Shown in pieces: positions 45,444 to 53,547 of a DNA stretch of 64,000 bases; within the stretch, counting starts at the first letter, position 1, and the number at the start of each line of letters is the position of its first letter. Origin of the DNA: Alteromonas sp. 5E99-2. GTDB lineage: Bacteria > Pseudomonadota > Gammaproteobacteria > Enterobacterales > Alteromonadaceae. The stretch is taken from contig NZ_JAFNJE010000010.1 in assembly GCF_017368475.1 (NCBI RefSeq), positions 62,001 through 126,000 on the forward strand, written 5' to 3'. The position numbers and the translations under genes were made by a program. The notes under the pieces were generated by a model. It searched no databases. It had not been told where the DNA came from and saw only the letters and a list, made by a program, of their open reading frames with translations.

Positions 45444-47066
45444 ATGAAAGGCAATGCAGTAAATTTTTGGTTTGCGTTAGTAACAACAGGGTTGTTATCT
45501 GGTTGCAGTTCAGCTCCCTTATTCAGTAATGATACTACCCAAGAATCTCAATCTGTAGATGAAGTAAACGAAGCTGAAAATGGCGTAATTAACGTTATTC
45601 ATCCAGAAGAAGAAGTCGTGTTAACCTTACCTGATCCAGAGGTAACTAAAGACTTTACGCCAGTTCCCATTACCGACGTTTGGCAACGTGTATCCCATCA
45701 GCTGAATTTTCCAATACCTCAACAGCAACGTATTGTTAGCCAGAGAAATTGGTACCTAAAACACCCCGAATACATGCAGCGTGTAGTCAATCGCGCACGA
45801 CCTTTCTTGCATTATGTAGTGGAACAAATTGAACAGCATGATATGCCGTTAGAACTGGCTTTGTTACCTATAGTAGAAAGTGCTTATGACCCTTTTGCCT
45901 ATTCTCATGGCAGAGCGTCGGGTATGTGGCAATTTATTCCCGGCACGGCAAAACAATTTGGCATGAAACAAACCTGGTGGTATGACGGAAGAAGAGACGT
46001 TATCGCATCGACTCAAGGGGCATTAGATTACCTAGCTTATTTACACAAATTCTTCGACGGCAATTGGTTACATGCCCTTGCCGCCTACAACAGTGGTGAA
46101 GGCCGAGTTAGACGAGCCATTCGCGCAAACAAAAGAGCCGGAAAACCTACCGACTTTTGGTCTTTAGATTTACCCAAAGAAACTCGCGCTTATGTCCCTA
46201 AGCTTCTCGCGCTCGCCGATATTTTGAAACATCAAGATCAATACGCCTTTGAGTGGCCTGAAGTAGACAATGTCGCCGTGGTTGACGTTATCGCAATTGA
46301 TTCTCAAATCGACTTAGCTTTTGCTGCTGATATGGCAGGCCTTGATGTTGAAGCATTACAAGCATTAAACCCAGGTTTCAACCGATGGGCAACAGACCCT
46401 GACGGGCCTCATCGCTTATTACTTCCGATTGCAAATATTGAACAGTTTTCACAGACTATTGCAGGCACCGACACAAAAGACAGATTAAATTGGGTTAGGC
46501 ACAAAATTAAATCCGGTGATAGCTTACTTAAGCTTGCAAAGCAATATCACACAACGCCTGAGATAATAAAACAAGTCAATGAGTTAAGGTCTAATAGAAT
46601 TATTGCCGGCGAACATTTAATGGTGCCTGTTGCGCTTAAGTCTCTTTCTAGTTATTCCTTATCTAACGAAGAGCGCTTAGCAAAAACCCAAAACAAAAAA
46701 CGCGGTGCCCATAAATTTATCCATACGGTAAAACCCGGTGATAACTTTTGGGATCTTAGCCGAGAGTACAAAGTAGAAATCAGTTCTTTAGCGAAATGGA
46801 ACGGCATGTCTCCCAAAGATACCTTACACTTGGGCCAAGAATTAGTGGTGTGGGTAAACACAGTTAGCGACTCACAAAGCCAAGACGCTATTATAAGAAA
46901 AGTGTCCTACCAAGTTCGCCAAGGAGACTCTTTATCTCGCATTGCGTCCAAGTTTAATGTAAAAACAAAGGATATTGTTAAATGGAACGATTTAAACCCT
47001 AAGCGCTATTTGCAGCCAGGGCAAAAATTAGTACTCCATGTCGACGTTACCCGTTCAACGAGTTAA
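45444..47066 (+). CDS. mltD: Membrane-bound lytic murein transglycosylase D
   Basis: 540 residues. The signal peptide ends in LLSGC (lipid Cys21). The SLT catalytic domain spans about 100-300, with catalytic Glu145 in LPIVESAYDPFAYSHGRASG, the motif GMWQFIPGTAKQFGM, and HALAAYNSGEGRV. Three LysM domains follow (about 350-395, 425-470, 487-532: HKIKSGDSLLKLAKQYHTTP, HTVKPGDNFWDLSREYKVEI and YQVRQGDSLSRIASKFNVKT). It cleaves murein glycan with formation of 1,6-anhydromuramic acid in the periplasm. Confidence 0.95.
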   Translation: MKGNAVNFWFALVTTGLLSGCSSAPLFSNDTTQESQSVDEVNEAENGVINVIHPEEEVVLTLPDPEVTKDFTPVPITDVWQRVSHQLNFPIPQQQRIVSQRNWYLKHPEYMQRVVNRARPFLHYVVEQIEQHDMPLELALLPIVESAYDPFAYSHGRASGMWQFIPGTAKQFGMKQTWWYDGRRDVIASTQGALDYLAYLHKFFDGNWLHALAAYNSGEGRVRRAIRANKRAGKPTDFWSLDLPKETRAYVPKLLALADILKHQDQYAFEWPEVDNVAVVDVIAIDSQIDLAFAADMAGLDVEALQALNPGFNRWATDPDGPHRLLLPIANIEQFSQTIAGTDTKDRLNWVRHKIKSGDSLLKLAKQYHTTPEIIKQVNELRSNRIIAGEHLMVPVALKSLSSYSLSNEERLAKTQNKKRGAHKFIHTVKPGDNFWDLSREYKVEISSLAKWNGMSPKDTLHLGQELVVWVNTVSDSQSQDAIIRKVSYQVRQGDSLSRIASKFNVKTKDIVKWNDLNPKRYLQPGQKLVLHVDVTRSTS

Positions 47067-47072
47067 TACACC

Positions 47073-48080
47073 ATGTTGGGATTTAGCAGGGAAAATTTAA
47101 GAAAGAGCCAAGAGGCTCCATGGTTGGTGTTAGATTTGGTTATGCTTGGCATAGTCATGTTTAACTTACTTTGGCTAGCATTCGACGCGCTTTTTGAAAC
47201 CAAGCTAATTCACAGTTTAATTGAAAATTATATCCTCAAATTAGTAACCTTATACACCCCAGTTCACGAAAACTTTTTGTTTGTTGACTTAGTTTTTGTC
47301 GCCATTTTTTTAAGTGAATTTATTTTTCGCTGGGTGGTTGCTGTTGTACGCAAAGATCATGTTCGTTGGTATTTCTTCCCCTTTATTCACTGGTATGATT
47401 TATTGGGCTGTATTCCAGTTACCACAACCCGTCTGTTCCGTTTATTACGAGTGTTTTCAATTCTATATCGGTTGCACAAATTTAAGATTATCGATTTAAA
47501 CCGCACTGGTATTTACCGCTTTGTTGCATTTTATCTTGATGTTTTTATTGAAGAACTTAGCGACCGTATCGTCATAAAAGTAATTTCTGATGCTCAAAAA
47601 GACATTGCCTCTGGTTCGCCACTAATTGAAGACGTACAAAAGAACGTTCTCTCCCCTCGCCTACCTATAGTAAGCCGTTATATTGCAGGCATTTTAAATC
47701 ATTTAGGCGACTCCATATTAGACAGTGATCACGGAGAAGTTATTCGTACTCACGTACAACAAAGCGTAGGCAAAGCGGTTAAAAACAACTCGCAAGTATC
47801 CGCCTTTTCAATGTTACCTGTTGTGGGTAGTACTATTGAAAACACACTAGAATCTGCGGTCACAGACATTGTTACCGCATCAATCATTAATTTACTCAGC
47901 GATATCGATGCTCAAAGAGTAGACCTATTTCTAAGAAACGGCATGACGGATTTCACACCAGAAGACGACGCCATTGACGACGAAATGATGATGGTGATCA
48001 ACGAATGCTTAGAGCTAGTAAAAACCCATATATCTAGCCAACGCTGGAAAGTAGAGCTGGAAAACAGAAGTAAAAAATAA
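47073..48080 (+). CDS. Voltage-sensor-like four-helix membrane protein without pore
   Basis: 335 residues. Four hydrophobic segments lie at about 18-41, 67-92, 100-116 and 117-140. The fourth is S4-like, with basic residues at R120, R123, R126, R133, K136 and K138 (RLFRLLRVFSILYRLHKFK); segment 2 carries D72 and E82, and segment 3 D109 (HWYDLLGCIP), in the places of voltage-sensor countercharges. No pore helix or selectivity filter follows; the rest is a helical, probably cytoplasmic domain (about 150-335). It lies six bases after mltD and is probably cotranscribed. It may be a voltage-sensor protein or an ion transporter relative; unproven. Confidence 0.7.
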   Translation: MLGFSRENLRKSQEAPWLVLDLVMLGIVMFNLLWLAFDALFETKLIHSLIENYILKLVTLYTPVHENFLFVDLVFVAIFLSEFIFRWVVAVVRKDHVRWYFFPFIHWYDLLGCIPVTTTRLFRLLRVFSILYRLHKFKIIDLNRTGIYRFVAFYLDVFIEELSDRIVIKVISDAQKDIASGSPLIEDVQKNVLSPRLPIVSRYIAGILNHLGDSILDSDHGEVIRTHVQQSVGKAVKNNSQVSAFSMLPVVGSTIENTLESAVTDIVTASIINLLSDIDAQRVDLFLRNGMTDFTPEDDAIDDEMMMVINECLELVKTHISSQRWKVELENRSKK

Positions 48081-48132
48081 GCCCTATACAATAGTCATGA
48101 ATAGCCTAAAATACGCCTATTAATTCTATTTT

Positions 48133-48420
48133 ATGATATTCGCTATGAGAGCCAGTGCCTGCCACATTTTGGTAAAAACCAAAGAACAAGCTGAAAAACT
48201 AAAAGCCCAATTAGACAAGGGTGGTAATTTCCAGCAGCTCGCTAAAAAACACTCTTTATGCCCTTCAGCCAAAAAAGGCGGCGACTTAGGCGAATTTGGC
48301 CCCGGTCAAATGGTAAAAGCCTTTGATAACGTCGTATTCAAAAAGCCTATACTAAAAGTACATGGGCCAGTGAAAACCAAGTTTGGTTTTCACCTGATCA
48401 AAACCCTTTATCGCAGCTAG
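48133..48420 (+). CDS. ppiC: Parvulin-type peptidyl-prolyl isomerase
   Basis: 95 residues from 48133, or 91 from the ATG at 48145, which aligns better with E. coli PpiC (93 residues). The parvulin fold motifs are clear: ACHILVKTKEQAEKLKAQL, FQQLAKKHSLCPSAKKGGDL and GEFGPGQMVKAFDNVVF, ending FGFHLIKTLY. It speeds cis-trans isomerisation of Xaa-Pro bonds in the cytoplasm. Neither start has a convincing ribosome site. It is convergent with the YaeQ gene. Confidence 0.93.
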   Translation: MIFAMRASACHILVKTKEQAEKLKAQLDKGGNFQQLAKKHSLCPSAKKGGDLGEFGPGQMVKAFDNVVFKKPILKVHGPVKTKFGFHLIKTLYRS

Positions 48421-48446
48421 GATCTGTTTAAAAAGAGTTTTGACGC

Positions 48447-48992
48447 TTATTCCGCCAGCTGAATAGTCGTTAAGCTCACTTCAATGTTGTCGTCGCCCAA
48501 ATTAAACCAAGCTTGACCATCTTGAATGGTGCATTGTATATGCATTTGTCTGTTTACAGCTTGTGCCAAGGTTTCAATAACCGATTCTGCAATAGTGTAA
48601 ATACTGAGGTTTTTTCGCGCTTTTAACGCCGACTGTTCTTTTTGCCACCAAGTATCAAACATACCATTTTGGTAGCTGTAAACCGCCATGTGCTGCGACT
48701 GATTACAGCCTTTTTTAATCCGCTGCTCTGAAGGTTGTCCTAATTCAATCCATTGTTCGATAACATCGCTGTAGTCTTTTTGCCACAAATCTGGCTCATC
48801 TACGTCGCTTAACCCTTTAGTAAAGCTCAAAGAATCACTGGCATTCATGGCAAACGCCAATATACGAAGCATCATGCGTTTGTCGGATTCTGAGGGGTGA
48901 CGGGCTATGGTTAAATTGTGGTCGGCGTAATAGTGTCTGTCCATATCGGTAATAGACAAGTCAACTTTGAAAATCGTCGCTTTCAATGACAT
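48447..48992 (-). CDS. yaeQ: YaeQ family protein
   Basis: 181 residues, the same length as E. coli YaeQ. The family start is MSLKATIFKVDLSITDMDRH, and RHPSESDKRMMLRILAFAMN, FTKGLSDVDEPDLWQKD and IEQWIELGQPSEQRIKKGC are conserved blocks. YaeQ has an endonuclease-like fold (PD-(D/E)XK-like: DEPDLW and ELGQPSEQRIKK fit the acidic/lysine positions); the biological role is not settled. Single gene. Confidence 0.92.
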   Translation of the reverse strand: MSLKATIFKVDLSITDMDRHYYADHNLTIARHPSESDKRMMLRILAFAMNASDSLSFTKGLSDVDEPDLWQKDYSDVIEQWIELGQPSEQRIKKGCNQSQHMAVYSYQNGMFDTWWQKEQSALKARKNLSIYTIAESVIETLAQAVNRQMHIQCTIQDGQAWFNLGDDNIEVSLTTIQLAE

Positions 48993-49051
48993 TAGAGAAG
49001 CTTTTATTATGTATAGTTAACAATAATTTTATCATTAACCTCGCCTTAGAT

Positions 49052-50566
49052 TTACCTTTTATCTGTTTTTAAAAGCGTCTGTCGCTTTGCGCCCTTGGTA
49101 AGCATTAAAACCAGAATAAGTTGAGCAAATAAAGACATCAAAAATAGCGCCCAGTGTTGATAAAAACCTGCAATCAAAAAGCTCACTAAAGCCACACTGC
49201 CATTTAACAATGCATAGGGAAGTTGAGTTTGAAAATGGTCAAATTGGTTACAATTTGCCCCTGTCGCAGACAATATAGTGGTTTCTGAAATAGGCGAACA
49301 ATGATCGCCAAATAACCCTCCCGACAACACAGCACCTATGCTCACAAACAAGGCTGCTTCAATGGAAATGGCAGTAGGAATAACCAAAGGCAGCATGATG
49401 GCAAAGGTCCCCCATGACGACCCAGTTGCAAAGGAAATAACACCAGAAAGCACAAAGGCCACTGCGGGTAATAGCCAATAAGGGAACCCTCGCTGTGCCT
49501 GTTCAGCAATATATTGCGCCGTGCCCAACTCTTTGCCAAGTGAACTTAAGGTCCAAGCAAGCACTAACACAACAATCACGCTCATCATGCTATTCATACC
49601 ACTTAAATATAAGCTGATACTCGTTTGTAAGTCCCTCACTTTATACCAGGTCATTAAACCAATTAACGCCACTGCGGCCAAAAAATAAGCACTGCTTAAT
49701 CCCGCTCGAAAATCAGAGCCTGGAATACTGTTAAATGGAAATCCTAGCGGCACTAACATAATCGCCAGTACACAAGCCATAATAACTAGGGGAATAAACA
49801 CAAATGAGGCCCGCGCGTTTTTATGGGTAAAGGGCTGAATTGCCGGTACTTCATTGCTCTCGGACGTCGAAGAAGATGTAACACAGGCTTTTTCCGCTAA
49901 CGCCATGGCACCAAAATCAGCTTTTCTCCAAATTAACAAAGGCACAATCACAATGGCTAAAATGGCGTAAAACTGAAAAGGAATAACCCGAATAAACCCA
50001 TCCCATGCCGACAAGTTGTCTTGATAACTGTCAAACTCCTTTTGCATCAAGCCCATTATGTATATTCCCCAACCAATAAAAGGCACCAAAATGGCCACGG
50101 GAGAGGCAGTAGAGTCAATGATGAACGCCAGTTTTTGGCGAGACACTTTCAATTTATCAAACAAAGGTCGAAAAACCGGACCGACAATGAGAGGCGTGCC
50201 CAAGTCAGAGTAAAAAATTAAAATCCCGCCACACCAAGACGCGATTTGTGCTCGTGCTCGGCTATTAATCCATTGCATTATTTGCAGTGCAAATGCGGGT
50301 CCACCGCCCGACTTTTCCATAAGCGCGACAAAACCACCAATAAAGACCATCAGCACAATAACACCGGCGTTGTAACTGTCTGTGACTGTGCCGACAAGGT
50401 GGGATTTAACTAACTCCGATAATACGGAAAAAGGGTTAAAACCAGTGAGCATAACTGTTGCTGTGACGACCCCAGTAAATAGCCCTATGACAACATTACG
50501 CGTGTATAGCGAAAACACTAAGGTCAATACAATGGGTAAAATTGAGGTGATATCAGGGGATGTCAA
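49052..50566 (-). CDS. NhaC-type Na+/H+ antiporter family protein
   Basis: 504 residues with about 11-12 hydrophobic segments. Family motifs: IVLMVFIGGFVALMEKSGGG, then FYSDLGTPLIVGPVFRPLFD, VAILVPFIGWGIYIMG, and FATGSSWGTFAIMLPLVIPT plus GGLFGDHCSPISETTILSAT. The DHCSP and SWGT blocks are typical of the NhaC/YuiF-like family. It should exchange Na+ or another cation or small organic ion for protons at the inner membrane. The start is a TTG at 50566 with AAGGAT upstream; no ATG occurs before residue 39. cysS lies upstream on the same strand but is separated by a terminator. Confidence 0.88.
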   Translation of the reverse strand: MTSPDITSILPIVLTLVFSLYTRNVVIGLFTGVVTATVMLTGFNPFSVLSELVKSHLVGTVTDSYNAGVIVLMVFIGGFVALMEKSGGGPAFALQIMQWINSRARAQIASWCGGILIFYSDLGTPLIVGPVFRPLFDKLKVSRQKLAFIIDSTASPVAILVPFIGWGIYIMGLMQKEFDSYQDNLSAWDGFIRVIPFQFYAILAIVIVPLLIWRKADFGAMALAEKACVTSSSTSESNEVPAIQPFTHKNARASFVFIPLVIMACVLAIMLVPLGFPFNSIPGSDFRAGLSSAYFLAAVALIGLMTWYKVRDLQTSISLYLSGMNSMMSVIVVLVLAWTLSSLGKELGTAQYIAEQAQRGFPYWLLPAVAFVLSGVISFATGSSWGTFAIMLPLVIPTAISIEAALFVSIGAVLSGGLFGDHCSPISETTILSATGANCNQFDHFQTQLPYALLNGSVALVSFLIAGFYQHWALFLMSLFAQLILVLMLTKGAKRQTLLKTDKR

Positions 50567-50580
50567 AGTTAAAAATCCTT

Positions 50581-50616
50581 TTAAAAGAAAACAGCACCCA
50601 TAGTGAGTGCTGTTAG
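50581..50616 (-). terminator. Terminator of cysS
   Basis: AACAGCAC (50592-50599) and GTGCTGTT (50609-50616) pair over a 9-base loop; on the minus strand the arm runs into TTTCTTTTAAAA. It separates cysS from the antiporter gene. Confidence 0.85.
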
Positions 50617-50629
50617 ATGGATATGATTT

Positions 50630-52015
50630 TTATTGCTTACGCCAAATAGTCCCTTCAGGCCCGTCTTCCAGTACAACGCCCATAGCGGTAAGGGCGTCTC
50701 TGGCTTCATCAGCACCTGCCCAATCTTTTTCGGCGCGCGCGGTATTTCGCTTTAAAATAAGCGCTTCAATTTTTGCGACATCTTCGTTGGACCCGTCATT
50801 AACGCCTTGTAAATAGTCTTCAGGCTTAAGTTGTAATACACCTAAAATACCGCCTAATTTAACCAAAACAGACGCGAGTTTATCCGCTTCTGCGGGGTTG
50901 CTCTCAGCTTTATTCACCGCTTTTGCGACTTCAAATAGCACAGCAAAGGCTTCAGGTACGTTCAGGTCGTCGTTCATTGCTTTTACAAATTTAGCAGTAA
51001 ATTCGCAATCAGCTTCAGCGCTGTCAGCAGTAATGGTTCTTCCTCGCAGCGCTGTGTATAGACGAGATAATCCAGCTTTCGCTTGAGTAATATTCTCTTC
51101 AGAATAACTCAGTTGGCTACGATAATGGGCTGACATTAAGAAGAAACGCAGGGTTTCTGCGTCGTATTTTTCAAGTACATCCCGCAATGTAAAGAAATTG
51201 CCTAATGACTTCGACATTTTTTCGTCATTGACCTGCACCATACCCGCATGCATCCAGGTATTTACATAAGGCGTGTCATAAGCGCAGCAACTCTGCGCAA
51301 TTTCATTTTCGTGATGAGGAAACGTTAAATCTGAACCTCCCCCATGAATATCGAAATGCGCCCCAAGGTGCTTATGATTCATTGCTGAACACTCAATATG
51401 CCAACCTGGACGACCTTCACCCCAAGGCGAAGACCACGAAGGCTCACCGGGTTTCGCCCCTTTCCACAGAATAAAGTCCAGTGGGTCGGATTTCTCTGAG
51501 TTAACATCCACTCGCGCACCGGCGTTAAGCTGAGACAAGTCTTGCTTGCTCAACTTACCGTAATTTTTATCAGCGCTGACATCAAACAAAACATCACCAC
51601 TGGGTGTGGGGTAAGCAAAGCCTTTTGCAATCAAGGTTTCAATAAGGCTAATTACTTCTGGAATGTGCTCAGTAACTTTTGGCTCTACATCCACAGGTAA
51701 CAAATTAATTGCCTTAAAATCTTCGTGCATCATAGCGATAGTACGAGTAGTTAATTCGCTTGCCGTTTCTCCATTTTCAATGGCGCGAGCAATAATTTTA
51801 TCGTCTATATCAGTTATGTTTCGCACATAGGTCACGTCAAAGTTTTGCGAGCGAAGAAAACGCACCAATACGTCAAAACTCAAATAGGTTCTAGCGTGCC
51901 CCATATGACACAAGTCATATACCGTAATGCCGCAGACGTACAACCCCACTTTTCCTGCTTCAATAGGCACAAACGGTCGTTTAGTTTGCGAAAGGGTGTC
52001 GTACAAATGCAACAT
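50630..52015 (-). CDS. cysS: Cysteinyl-tRNA synthetase
   Basis: 461 residues, identical in length to E. coli CysRS. HMGH at 37-40 ([20 protein letters not shown]) is the HIGH motif and KMSKS appears in [12 protein letters not shown]28, and the Cys/His/Glu cluster around WHIECSAM and [14 protein letters not shown], bind the zinc that selects cysteine. I chose the ATG at 52015 because AAGGA lies nine bases upstream and it matches homologues; the frame is open 69 bases further to 52084. It is divergent from ppiB, as in E. coli. Confidence 0.97.
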   Translation of the reverse strand: MLHLYDTLSQTKRPFVPIEAGKVGLYVCGITVYDLCHMGHARTYLSFDVLVRFLRSQNFDVTYVRNITDIDDKIIARAIENGETASELTTRTIAMMHEDFKAINLLPVDVEPKVTEHIPEVISLIETLIAKGFAYPTPSGDVLFDVSADKNYGKLSKQDLSQLNAGARVDVNSEKSDPLDFILWKGAKPGEPSWSSPWGEGRPGWHIECSAMNHKHLGAHFDIHGGGSDLTFPHHENEIAQSCCAYDTPYVNTWMHAGMVQVNDEKMSKSLGNFFTLRDVLEKYDAETLRFFLMSAHYRSQLSYSEENITQAKAGLSRLYTALRGRTITADSAEADCEFTAKFVKAMNDDLNVPEAFAVLFEVAKAVNKAESNPAEADKLASVLVKLGGILGVLQLKPEDYLQGVNDGSNEDVAKIEALILKRNTARAEKDWAGADEARDALTAMGVVLEDGPEGTIWRKQ

Positions 52016-52139
52016 TTTTAAATATCCTTTGGTGTTGTAAAAATTTTTCGCGCTTAGTGTACCACTGCGATACTGGATCCGCATGGCCTAATTCGATACT
52101 ATGCGCGGCATTATGAATGCTAAAGCCTAGGTAGAGAGA

Positions 52140-52640
52140 ATGAATATGGTTGTTTTACACACAAATTTTGGCGAAATCACATTAGAGTTGTTTGAAGATA
52201 AAGCACCGAAGACCGTTGCTAACTTTTTGTCGTACGTTAAAGAAGGCTTTTACGATGGTGTGATTTTTCACCGCGTCATTCCTAACTTTATGATCCAAGG
52301 CGGTGGCATGAACCCAGATATGTCTGAAAAGTCGTCAAATGCCCCTATTGAAAACGAAGCAAACAACGGCGTTAGCAATGAAGTAGGTACGATTGCTATG
52401 GCTCGCACTAACGACCCACATTCAGCATCATCACAGTTTTTTATTAACGTTCAAGACAACACCTTTCTAGACTTTAAAAGCGAAAGCATGTCTGGTTGGG
52501 GCTACTGTGCATTTGGTAAAGTAGTAGACGGTATGGACGTAGTGAACAAAATAAAAGCCGTAGCCACTGGCAACCACGGTATGCATCAGGACGTTCCACT
52601 TGAATCTGTTGTGATAGAAAAAGCCGTAGTTAGCGAATAA
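52140..52640 (+). CDS. ppiB: Cyclophilin-type peptidyl-prolyl isomerase B
   Basis: 166 residues (E. coli PpiB has 164). Cyclophilin motifs: [20 protein letters not shown] (catalytic FHR), [32 protein letters not shown] and [14 protein letters not shown]. No signal peptide, so it is the cytoplasmic isomerase. The ATG at 52140 has AGG eight bases upstream; an ATG two codons on (52146) would give exactly 164 residues. It is followed 26 bases later by lpxH. Confidence 0.95.
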   Translation: MNMVVLHTNFGEITLELFEDKAPKTVANFLSYVKEGFYDGVIFHRVIPNFMIQGGGMNPDMSEKSSNAPIENEANNGVSNEVGTIAMARTNDPHSASSQFFINVQDNTFLDFKSESMSGWGYCAFGKVVDGMDVVNKIKAVATGNHGMHQDVPLESVVIEKAVVSE

Positions 52641-52666
52641 TTTAACGCTCAGTAGTACGCATAATC

Positions 52667-53389
52667 ATGGCGTTTACGTATTTTATATCTGATATTCACT
52701 TAAGTGAAAGCAGGCAGGATATTACTGATTGCCTGCTTGATTTTTTAGCCAATGAAGCAGACAAAGCAGACGCTTTATATGTGCTGGGTGACTTATTTGA
52801 ATATTGGATTGGCGACGATAACGTAACGCCATTAAGTGAAAGTGTAGCCAGTGCATTTCACGCACTGAGCAAAAAAATTCCCCTTTACTTTATTCACGGC
52901 AATCGCGATTTTGGAATACGGCAAGGATGGGCCAAAAGTGCGGGGATGACTTTGTTGCCAGAACAATATGTCATTGATCTTTATGGTACTAAAACGCTCA
53001 TTAGCCATGGCGATGAGCTATGTACATTAGATGTTGATTATCAAAAATTCCGTAAAAAAGCCCGCAGTTGGTGGTGGCCTAGAATGATGCTCGCCCTGCC
53101 TCTTTCATTGCGTAAACGCATTGCAGAAAACGGCCGCAAAAAAAGCCAGTCCAAACAAAAAAATCTTGCCGCGGATATATTAGATGTCACGCCCGAAGAA
53201 GTGGTTAAAGCCATGGAGCACCACAAGGTGACGCAATTTATTCATGGCCATACTCACAGACCCAATATTCATTGCGTAAAGCTTAGCCAAGGCAAAGGAA
53301 CCCGAATAGTACTGGGCGACTGGTACAGCCAAGGAAGTATAGGTAAATTCAGTCAAGATAGCGTTACCTTGGAAAATCGCAGCCTTTAA
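52667..53389 (+). CDS. lpxH: UDP-2,3-diacylglucosamine pyrophosphohydrolase
   Basis: 240 residues, as in E. coli LpxH. It cleaves UDP-2,3-diacylglucosamine to lipid X and UMP in lipid A synthesis at the inner membrane. The calcineurin-like metal motifs are clear: SDIHLSE, YVLGDLFEYWIGDDN, FIHGNRDFGI, LISHGDELCTLD, and FIHGHTHRPNIH. Cotranscribed with ppiB as in the E. coli ppiB-lpxH order; purE is not next here. The last residues show no extension. Confidence 0.96.
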   Translation: MAFTYFISDIHLSESRQDITDCLLDFLANEADKADALYVLGDLFEYWIGDDNVTPLSESVASAFHALSKKIPLYFIHGNRDFGIRQGWAKSAGMTLLPEQYVIDLYGTKTLISHGDELCTLDVDYQKFRKKARSWWWPRMMLALPLSLRKRIAENGRKKSQSKQKNLAADILDVTPEEVVKAMEHHKVTQFIHGHTHRPNIHCVKLSQGKGTRIVLGDWYSQGSIGKFSQDSVTLENRSL

Positions 53390-53547
53390 ATACCGTTTGC
53401 GCTAACTTAATCTTATTGAATAGCGCAATTGTCTTATTTGCTCTATCCAAACATTGCAAACTAAATTAGTCTAACTCGATTATCATTCTATGAGGCTATT
53501 TTTCTCCGAAGAATACGGCGCTCAGAAGGTTATTTAGAGAACTTGCG

